A DNA stretch of 6,851 nucleotides from Planctomycetota bacterium (GTDB lineage: Bacteria > Planctomycetota > J058 > J103), in assembly GCA_003694875.1 (NCBI GenBank), contig RFJN01000268.1:1-6851 (forward strand). Reading direction: 5' to 3'. Under the pieces are notes generated by a model. It saw only the letters and a list, made by a program, of their open reading frames with translations. It was not told the DNA's origin and ran no database searches. This document shows, in pieces, positions 1 through 5,640 of the stretch; position 1 is the stretch's first letter; every line of letters begins with the position of its first letter. Made by a program: the position numbers and the translations under genes.

Positions 1-945
1 CAGCCCCACGCGCCCGATCGCGGCGTGCACCAGGCCCCCGCTGCCGCCGTACTCGAGCGCCGCCTCGTAGAGGTAGCTGCGCGTGTCGAGTTCGCGGCCG
101 CGGCGGTCGGCCAGATCGCTGCTGGCAAACACCGTTCGCGCGTCGCCGCGGAAGCGGAACGCGAGGTCGGCGCCCGCGATCCGATCGACCGACAGCCGCA
201 GCCCGATCCGCGGGCTGTGCCACGTCTGCTCGAGCCCCACGCCGTCGGCATCCCGCTGGAAGCCGTAGCCGAGGCGCACGCTGCCCGAGACGACGTTGGA
301 CGGCGGCGGCGGCAGCGCGGCGGCTCCGGACGGAGGGGGCGGTGCGCCCGGAGCCGCCGTCGGACTCACGGGCACGGGCACGGGCGGCTCGGTGCGCCCG
401 GTGCGCGGCGAGACCGGCTGCGGACTTCGCGGCGCCTGTTGCAGCCGCCGCAGCACCTCCTCGGGGCTGAGTTGCGCGCCGCCCGGGGTCGGTGACCGCC
501 CGGCGGCACCGCTCGAGCGCGCAGCGCCTGTGGCGCCCGGCTTCGTGAGCCCGGCGAGCGCGTCGCCACCGCTCGCAACCACCGGAAGCCGGAACACCAC
601 CCGATCGCCCACCCGCGGTGCGATCCGCGCGTCGGCGAGCAGCGCGATCGCGCGGTGGGCGAACAGGCGGTCCACCCGCAGGTGCGCGATCGTGCGTCCG
701 CCGCGCTGCACCTCGAGCAACGAGTCGGCGTGCAGGCCATCGTCGCTGCCGAGATCGAGAAAGTACTGCCCGGCGGTGATCCGCTCGATCCGACCGGTGC
801 GTTCGGCCGACTGGGCGCGAGCGCGACGGGCGGCGACGCCGAGTGCGCAGACGAGCAGACTGGCGCCGAGCAACAGGGCGCCCGGTCGGCCGAAACACGA
901 ACAGCGGTGCGGGGACACGGGTGCAGGCCTCGGGGAGATCGTCAC
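1..945 (-). CDS. Exported outer-membrane barrel-like protein with N-terminal periplasmic domain (partial, C-terminus off window)
   Basis: This frame is open from a GTG at 945 to the window edge (315 residues, no stop), so the C-terminus is missing. An AAGGAA at 956-961 lies 10 nt upstream of the GTG, which follows the stop of the 16-heme cytochrome gene by 7 nt. Residues about 21-44 are a hydrophobic export signal ending near ARAQ. Residues about 48-121 form a small beta-rich domain with the pattern GRIERI...FLDLGSDDGL...LLEVQRGG...VGDRVVF; this resembles the SH3-like domains found in FlgT-type and similar envelope proteins. Residues about 122-217 are a Pro/Ala/Gly linker with PPPP runs. From about 218 the sequence alternates polar and hydrophobic residues with Gly and aromatics (SGSVRLGYGF, SYLYEAALEYG), as in outer-membrane beta strands. 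Placement last in a multiheme cytochrome operon suggests an outer-membrane porin-like conduit partner or anchor. The barrel and function are inferred; no named family was recognised. Confidence 0.75.
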   Translation of the reverse strand, partial: MTISPRPAPVSPHRCSCFGRPGALLLGASLLVCALGVAARRARAQSAERTGRIERITAGQYFLDLGSDDGLHADSLLEVQRGGRTIAHLRVDRLFAHRAIALLADARIAPRVGDRVVFRLPVVASGGDALAGLTKPGATGAARSSGAAGRSPTPGGAQLSPEEVLRRLQQAPRSPQPVSPRTGRTEPPVPVPVSPTAAPGAPPPPSGAAALPPPPSNVVSGSVRLGYGFQRDADGVGLEQTWHSPRIGLRLSVDRIAGADLAFRFRGDARTVFASSDLADRRGRELDTRSYLYEAALEYGGSGGLVHAAIGRVGL

Positions 946-952
946 GGGGTGT

Positions 953-2254
953 CTATTCCTTGCCTCGTGGGTGGCAGCGGTAGCAGGCGTTCGAGTCGTA
1001 GCTGTAGCCGCGGCGGCCGCGGTGCTTGCTGTCCATGCGCGAGCGGCTGTGCTCGTGGCAGCTCAGGCAGGTGAACTGGCTCTTGTCGTTGGGACTCGGG
1101 TGGCAGATGTTGCAGTCGTTGCGGAAGCGGCTGTGCTTGCCGCTCGTGATCGGAAAGAAGCGATCGTGGTCGAAGTTCGCCGGCCGCCATGCGCTCGTGC
1201 TGTGGCAGGCGTCACATTGCGTCCCGAAGCCCGAGGCGGCGTGGTTGGGGTTGGTGGTGGCGTTGTAGTCCGCGCTGTGGCACGAGAAGCAGTCGCGCGG
1301 GGTGCCGCGGAACACGCCGCCGCCATGGCACCGGTTGCAGTCGAGCCCGCGGTGCGCTCCGGTGAGCGGCCAGATCGTGTGCTTGAAGCGACTCGCCGGT
1401 ACCCAGGCGGTGTCGGTATGGCACTGATCGCAGCGGGTGGGGAAGCCGCTCGAGGCGTGCGGCGGGTTGGTGGCGGCGTTGTAATCCTGCGCGTGGCAGG
1501 CGAAGCAGTCGCGCGGCGTGCCGCGATAGCGACCGCCGGCATGACAGGCGTCGCACGCGAGCCGCGCGTGCGCGCCCCGCAGCGGGAAGCTCTTGTGGAA
1601 ACCGCTCACGCGCGTCGACCATGCACGCGGGGTGTGGCACTGCTCGCAGCGGGTGGAGAAGCCGCTCGCGGCGTGCGGCGGGTTCTGCGTGGCGGCATAC
1701 TGCTTGGCGTGACAGGCGAAGCAGGCGGTGGGCGCCCCGCGGAAGCGTCCCGTCTTGTTCTTGCCATGGCACGCCGTGCACTCGAGCAGCGCATGCGCGC
1801 CGACGAGCGGCATGCGGGTCTTGCGGTGCTCTCGCACCGCCGCGGTCACGGTGAAGCTGCGCTCGTTGTGACACCGCTCGCAGTGCTGACCGTTCTCGCC
1901 CTTGTGCACGTCGGCGTGGCAGACCACGCACCCGGCGGCCTCGCGCGCGATCCCGCGACCGTCGTGGCAGCGATTGCACTGCAGACTCGCGTGCGCCGCG
2001 CGCAGCGGGAAGCCGGTCAACTTGTGGCGAAAACGCACCTTGGGCCGCGGCCGGAGCTTGTGCCAGTTCGCGGTGATGTGGCACGCGGCGCAGTCGGTGC
2101 CCGGCGGCAGTCCGCGGTGGCGCGGCTTCGACGGCGGCGCGCCGTCCTGTGCCCAGACCAGCAGCCCGAGTCCGATCGTGGCCAGCACGGCCGGGATCCA
2201 CGGCCGCGCGCGCGCTCCGGTCGGCCGCTGCGCGCTCGTGTGCTCGGTGCTCAC
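953..2254 (-). CDS. 16-heme c-type cytochrome
   Basis: The product is 433 residues with 16 CXXCH heme c attachment motifs, about one per 27 residues. The GTG start at 2254 is supported by GGGAGGA ending 7 nt upstream and by a 4-bp GTGA overlap with the preceding gene, which implies translational coupling. Residues about 17-36 form one hydrophobic segment ending in WAQDG, either a signal peptide or an N-terminal anchor. Hemes 3-5 (C109, C125, C159) form a module like those of the upstream 26-heme protein, with CHADVH and PLVGAH. Hemes 6-8, 9-11 and 12-14 belong to a second module type spaced exactly 72 residues (C178, C250, C322), with FRGxP, CFxCH, TNPxHAxSGF and PLxGAH. The last two hemes lie in a C-terminal tail ending CYRCHPRGKE. 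Conserved extra histidines in each module could be distal ligands, giving bis-His low-potential hemes. The likely role is periplasmic or cell-surface electron transfer; the redox partner is inferred from gene order. Confidence 0.95.
   Translation of the reverse strand: MSTEHTSAQRPTGARARPWIPAVLATIGLGLLVWAQDGAPPSKPRHRGLPPGTDCAACHITANWHKLRPRPKVRFRHKLTGFPLRAAHASLQCNRCHDGRGIAREAAGCVVCHADVHKGENGQHCERCHNERSFTVTAAVREHRKTRMPLVGAHALLECTACHGKNKTGRFRGAPTACFACHAKQYAATQNPPHAASGFSTRCEQCHTPRAWSTRVSGFHKSFPLRGAHARLACDACHAGGRYRGTPRDCFACHAQDYNAATNPPHASSGFPTRCDQCHTDTAWVPASRFKHTIWPLTGAHRGLDCNRCHGGGVFRGTPRDCFSCHSADYNATTNPNHAASGFGTQCDACHSTSAWRPANFDHDRFFPITSGKHSRFRNDCNICHPSPNDKSQFTCLSCHEHSRSRMDSKHRGRRGYSYDSNACYRCHPRGKE
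1076..1723 (-). repeat. 216-bp in-frame tandem repeat encoding three-heme modules
   Basis: Within the 16-heme gene, three consecutive 72-residue (216-bp) units start at Cys codons at 1723, 1507 and 1291. The first two keep identical internal spacing (first to third heme, 56 residues). The third has a 3-residue insertion before its last heme and ends divergently. The DNA itself keeps the period: AGTCGCGCGG (plus strand) occurs at 1291 and again at 1507, with a diverged counterpart at 1723. This indicates growth by internal tandem duplication. Confidence 0.85.
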
Positions 2255-4485
2255 CGCCCGTTCCTCCCCCTCCGGCGCCAGGGCGCGGCGCGGTGCGCGT
2301 CGGCGTGACACGCCGCACAGGTGTGCGGCGTCGCGCGATAGCGCACGACCGTGGTTCCCGGCGCGATCTCGATCCGATCGTGACAGCCCTCGCAGCGCGC
2401 CTTCGCGTGCGCGCCGTCGAGCGGAAAGTTCGTCATGCGCGCGTGGTCGAAGCGCACCGCCGGACGGAACCGGTGCTCGTCGTGGCATGCTGTGCAGTCG
2501 CGCCGCGGTGCGGCGGCCACGAACTGCCCGAGGTGCGGATCGCGGTGGCAGCCCGTACACCGGGTCTCGAGCGGACGATAGTGCACCCGCCGCCGGCCCG
2601 CCCCCACCGCCACGGCGCGGTGGCACTTCGCGCAGGTGAGCTGTGCGTGTCGGCCGCGCAGCGGGAAGCGCGTCCGCGCGTGGTCGAACCCGCGCGGCTT
2701 CCAGTCCCGATCGTCGTGGCACCGCGTACACCGCATGCCGAGCTGACCGGCGTGCGGATCGCTGTGGCAGTCGCCGCAGTGCGCCGAGGCCGGCCGCAGC
2801 GTGAGCCGCTCGCGCCCCTCGCGGTGGCAGCGGTCACAGGCGACGGTGGCGTGCGCGCCCGTCAGCCGGAACGCGAGCTGATCGTGCGCGGCGCGATCGA
2901 AGGTGGACGGCCGGAAGTGCTGCACCGTGTGGCAGGCGGCGCACTCTCCGCGGTCGGAGCGGTGGCGCAGCTCGCCGTGGTGCGCGTCCTCGTGGCAGTC
3001 GAGGCAGCGGGCGAACGCAAGCGGCGCGACCCGCTCGAGCCGCCCGCCCTCGGCCTTGCCGTGACACTTCGTGCAGGCCACGCGTCGGTGCGCGCCCTCG
3101 AGGGCATAGCGCGTGCGGCGGTGGTCGGCGACGGTGAAGCGCTTCGCCGGCGCCCACGTCGCGGTGTCGTGACAGCGCGCGCAGTCCGAACCGAGTCGTC
3201 CCTCGTGCCGGTCGCGGTGGCAGGCTGCGCACTGCGCGGGCGGCTCCGAGGCGCGGGTGTGCGCGGCGATCGCGCGCGCGGGCCGCTTCACGGAGAAGGC
3301 CGGCGCCTTTCCGTGGGCAAGCTTCGGGTGCGCGCGCACCGCCTCGGCCTCGCCCCCCCGCACGAGATCGAGGTGGCACAGGTTGCAGGCCGCCTGCCGG
3401 TGGGCGCCGGTCAACGGAAAGCGATCGGGAGCGTGGCGCGCGCGGACGAAGCGGCTGTCCTTCCACGGCCGCCGGTCGTCGTGGCACGCGGCGCAGTCGG
3501 AACCGAGGCTGCCGCCGTGCGCCCGGTCCTCGTGGCAGCTCGCGCACGCAGCGCCCTGCACGCTGCGGTCGAGCCGCTCGCCATGGCAGTCGGCGCAGCC
3601 GAGCTCGGCGTGCTTGCCGCGCAGGGCGAAGCCCGTCTTCGCGTGCTCGGCCACGGTGTAGCGCGCCGGCTTGAACGCGCGCTCGTCGTGGCACCGCGTG
3701 CAGTCGCTGCCCATGCGCCCCGCGTGCCGATCCTCGTGGCAGTCGGTGCACCGGCTGTGCGGCAGATCGCGCCACCGCATGAGCGCCACCTCGGAGCCGC
3801 CGGGTTGCGGGCGCGCATCCGCCGGCAGATGGCAGGCGCGACATTCGACATCAGCGTGCTTGCCGCGCAGCGGAAAGTCGGTGCGTGCGTGGTCGAATCC
3901 CCGCGCCGGGCGGAAGCGCTTCTGGTCGTGACAGCGGGCGCAGTCGTCACCGAGCTCACCCCGGTGCACGTCCTCGTGGCAGCTCGCGCACGCGCGATCG
4001 AGCCCGAGGTAGGTGCGCGCGAGCGCGCCCGCCTTGCCCTTGAACGCCCGGACCTTCGCGTCCTCGATCCGCTCGGCGTTGTGGCACTTGTTGCAAGCGA
4101 GCGGTCGGTGCGCCCCCTCGAGCGCCCAGCCCGTCTTGCGGTGGTCGAAGCTCTCGGGGCCGCCCGCCGGCCAGCGCACGAGCGCGAAGTCGCGACCGAC
4201 GTGTTCGTGGTGGCAGCGCTCGCACCGCGCGCGCTCGGCCGCGGGCAGCCGGCCGTGAAAGCCCTTGCCGGCCTCGATGCGCGTGCGCAGCGGCTCGTGA
4301 CACCGCAGACACAGGTTCGCGCTGAGCCCCTGGCCCACCTCGTGGCAGTGGGTGCAGTTACGCATCCCCTCGAGGTGCGCGTGCGGGCGGGCGAGCGGGC
4401 CCGGCGAGAGCTGGGCGCGCGCAGCGGACGCGCTCGCAAGCGCGAGCCCGATCGCCACCACGACCGTCCGGATCGTGTCCCGCAT
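2251..4485 (-). CDS. 26-heme c-type cytochrome with repeated three-heme modules
   Basis: The product is 744 residues with 26 CXXCH motifs. Residues 1-24 are a classic Sec signal peptide (MRDT, hydrophobic AIGLALASASA, cleavage near ARA|Q), so the protein matures in the periplasm through the c-type cytochrome system. The ATG at 4485 has a GGGGGG run 7 nt upstream (weak Shine-Dalgarno) and lies 15 bp after the stop of the membrane cytochrome gene. After four N-terminal hemes (C44, C59, C88, C131), seven three-heme modules begin at C166, C246, C314, C419, C494, C570 and C643. A truncated eighth begins at C723, shortly before the stop. Each module reads CxxCHxDxH, then CxxCHD with an aromatic, then DHAxTxFPLxGxH and CxxCH. 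Three non-CXXCH histidines per module match three hemes, so bis-His ligation is likely. Probable role: a long electron wire accepting electrons from the adjacent membrane cytochrome b. No specific characterised orthologue was recognised. Confidence 0.95.
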   Translation of the reverse strand: MRDTIRTVVVAIGLALASASAARAQLSPGPLARPHAHLEGMRNCTHCHEVGQGLSANLCLRCHEPLRTRIEAGKGFHGRLPAAERARCERCHHEHVGRDFALVRWPAGGPESFDHRKTGWALEGAHRPLACNKCHNAERIEDAKVRAFKGKAGALARTYLGLDRACASCHEDVHRGELGDDCARCHDQKRFRPARGFDHARTDFPLRGKHADVECRACHLPADARPQPGGSEVALMRWRDLPHSRCTDCHEDRHAGRMGSDCTRCHDERAFKPARYTVAEHAKTGFALRGKHAELGCADCHGERLDRSVQGAACASCHEDRAHGGSLGSDCAACHDDRRPWKDSRFVRARHAPDRFPLTGAHRQAACNLCHLDLVRGGEAEAVRAHPKLAHGKAPAFSVKRPARAIAAHTRASEPPAQCAACHRDRHEGRLGSDCARCHDTATWAPAKRFTVADHRRTRYALEGAHRRVACTKCHGKAEGGRLERVAPLAFARCLDCHEDAHHGELRHRSDRGECAACHTVQHFRPSTFDRAAHDQLAFRLTGAHATVACDRCHREGRERLTLRPASAHCGDCHSDPHAGQLGMRCTRCHDDRDWKPRGFDHARTRFPLRGRHAQLTCAKCHRAVAVGAGRRRVHYRPLETRCTGCHRDPHLGQFVAAAPRRDCTACHDEHRFRPAVRFDHARMTNFPLDGAHAKARCEGCHDRIEIAPGTTVVRYRATPHTCAACHADAHRAAPWRRRGRNGR
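2293..3990 (-). repeat. Array of seven three-heme modules plus a truncated eighth
   Basis: Module starts in the 26-heme protein are residues 166, 246, 314, 419, 494, 570, 643 and 723, giving spacings of 80, 68, 105, 75, 76, 73 and 80 residues. The core elements (CHxDxH, CHD, DHA or equivalent, GxH, final CxxCH) are retained in all seven full copies, while linkers vary. The eighth keeps only CAACHADAH before the protein ends. Unlike the repeats in the neighbouring 16-heme gene, these have diverged in length, so they look older. Confidence 0.85.
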
Positions 4486-4500
4486 GCCGCAGCCCCCCGA

Positions 4501-5565
4501 TCACCAGATCGCATAGCCCATCATGGACACGGTGACGATGTGCACGATCGCCGCGATGACCATGACGATCGCGAGCCGCAGGTGCAACCCGCGCCAGCGT
4601 TCGAGTACGCGCTGGAATCCGCGGGTATACGCCATGCGCAGCCCCAGCATCGCGAGTCGGCGGGTGGCGCGCGCGATCGCGTCGCGTTCGTGCGCCTCGA
4701 TGCCTGCCCGGCGCAACGCCGATCGCAGCCGCCACCAGCGGCGCAGCCACGTGAGGTCGGTGCGCAGCGAACTCAGCACCAGCGCGAAGCCCGAGAGGTG
4801 CGCGGCCACGGTGGGTTGGGCCGCCTCGCGGATCTGCTCGCGCACCGGCTCCGGCAGCGAGGGATCGTCGACGTAGCGGGCGAGCAACGCGCGGTGGCGC
4901 CGTTCGAGCTCTTCGCGCTCGAGCGCCTGGCCGTAGAGGTTGCGCGGCACCTGCGCGTAGAGATAGCGCCCGATCAGCCCCGCGAACACGAGCACGCCGG
5001 TGCTGAGAGCCACGACCTTGCCCACGAGGTTGCGCACGAGGAACGCCGAGTGGAAGGCGAGCAGCGCCGAGCCGAACAGGCCGCAGAACACGTGGATTTC
5101 GAGCCACAGCCGCCGGCTCCCGAAACCCTCGAGCCGTCGCCAGCGGCGCCGCACAGAGTACAGCAGGTTGAGCACGAGCAGCGCGGTGCCCACGATCCCG
5201 AGCCGACGCCCGAGGGTGCCGCTCGACTTGAGCTGATCGTGCAGCGGGTGCTCGAGCCGCTCGGGCAGCGGCAACCGGTAGTAGTCCCAACCGTACCACG
5301 CGAGCGCGGTCACGACCCCGAGGCCCACGACCGTCAGGGTGAGCGCAAGGAGGCGGAAGCCGCGGGCGGCGGCGCGCTCGCGCGCAGCGGCGGCTTCCGC
5401 GTCCTCGCCCCCGCCGGTCGCAACCTGTCGCAGATCGCTGTCCGACCGATCCGGGGCGGGCCGGGGAGCGGGCCATTTTCCGTACCGGTTGCAACGATCG
5501 GGCACCCCGGCCTGTCGACGGTGCACGGTCTCGGTGCCCCCTGCGCTGCGGGTCTCTGGGTTCAT
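4501..5565 (-). CDS. Predicted diheme b-type cytochrome membrane subunit, putative quinol oxidase
   Basis: The product is 354 residues. The ATG at 5565 is chosen because AGGAGG (5570-5575) lies 4 nt upstream; the frame stays open further upstream but would overlap the divergent gene. Residues 1-65 are hydrophilic and Pro/Arg/Ala-rich. Five hydrophobic helices lie near 70-93, 121-138, 153-176, 181-203 and 327-353, with a 120-residue charged, Arg-rich segment between helices 4 and 5. Helix 3 has H158 and H172, and helix 5 has H328 and H342: two H-x13-H pairs, the spacing used by heme-ligating helices of cytochrome b. The positive-inside rule puts helices 3 and 5 parallel, so H158/H328 would bind a cytoplasmic-side heme and H172/H342 a periplasmic-side one. 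It is the first gene of the operon, 15 bp before the 26-heme cytochrome. Inferred role: passing quinol electrons to the periplasmic cytochromes. A ferric-reductase-like membrane cytochrome is an alternative. Confidence 0.8.
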   Translation of the reverse strand: MNPETRSAGGTETVHRRQAGVPDRCNRYGKWPAPRPAPDRSDSDLRQVATGGGEDAEAAAARERAAARGFRLLALTLTVVGLGVVTALAWYGWDYYRLPLPERLEHPLHDQLKSSGTLGRRLGIVGTALLVLNLLYSVRRRWRRLEGFGSRRLWLEIHVFCGLFGSALLAFHSAFLVRNLVGKVVALSTGVLVFAGLIGRYLYAQVPRNLYGQALEREELERRHRALLARYVDDPSLPEPVREQIREAAQPTVAAHLSGFALVLSSLRTDLTWLRRWWRLRSALRRAGIEAHERDAIARATRRLAMLGLRMAYTRGFQRVLERWRGLHLRLAIVMVIAAIVHIVTVSMMGYAIW

Positions 5566-5640
5566 GTGCCCTCCTGCGCTACCATGAGCCCTTCGAACGA
5601 CGGTCGTGAGCAACCGCGAGCCCGACCGGGAGGAATGCCC
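5566..5640. promoter_or_regulatory. Divergent intergenic region between cytochrome operon and permease gene
   Basis: This 75-bp gap separates two head-to-head genes and must hold, or lie near, the promoters of both unless they sit inside the coding ends. Visible elements are a Shine-Dalgarno for each gene (5570-5575 minus, 5628-5634 plus), an 11-bp palindrome ACGACGGTCGT at 5597-5607 and an adjoining TTCGAA at 5592-5597. No convincing sigma-70 -35/-10 pair was found on either strand, so the regulatory assignment rests on gene arrangement. Confidence 0.4.

Noticed and set aside
1076..1723. Regular repeats considered as a CRISPR or minisatellite array
   Set aside because: The period is 216 bp, in frame, with conserved heme motifs and no spacer-like unique segments.
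296..2308. A 670-codon open frame on the plus strand across the barrel-like and 16-heme genes
   Set aside because: It is antisense to two well-supported genes. Its product is low-complexity Ala/Arg/Val-rich without domains. Long antisense open frames are expected in DNA this GC-rich.
2255..2731. N-terminal extension of the 16-heme protein frame back to an ATG at 2731
   Set aside because: The extension is an Arg/Ala-rich out-of-frame reading of the 26-heme gene. The GTG at 2254 has a strong Shine-Dalgarno and is followed by a hydrophobic export segment.
2251..4485. CXXC pairs read as zinc-binding motifs instead of heme sites
   Set aside because: Nearly every pair is followed directly by His (CXXCH), the protein has a signal peptide, and extra His occur at ligand-like positions, so c-type hemes explain the pattern much better.
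2834..4514. Other minus-strand open frames over the 26-heme gene (336 and 367 codons)
   Set aside because: They overlap the 26-heme frame completely or almost so, are Arg/Ala/Pro/Thr-rich, and have no CXXCH pattern or recognisable domain; they are frame shadows.
5635..5640. ATG at 5635 as the permease start
   Set aside because: It is in frame but directly abuts the Shine-Dalgarno; the ATG at 5641 has a normal 6-nt spacer. The two differ by only two residues.
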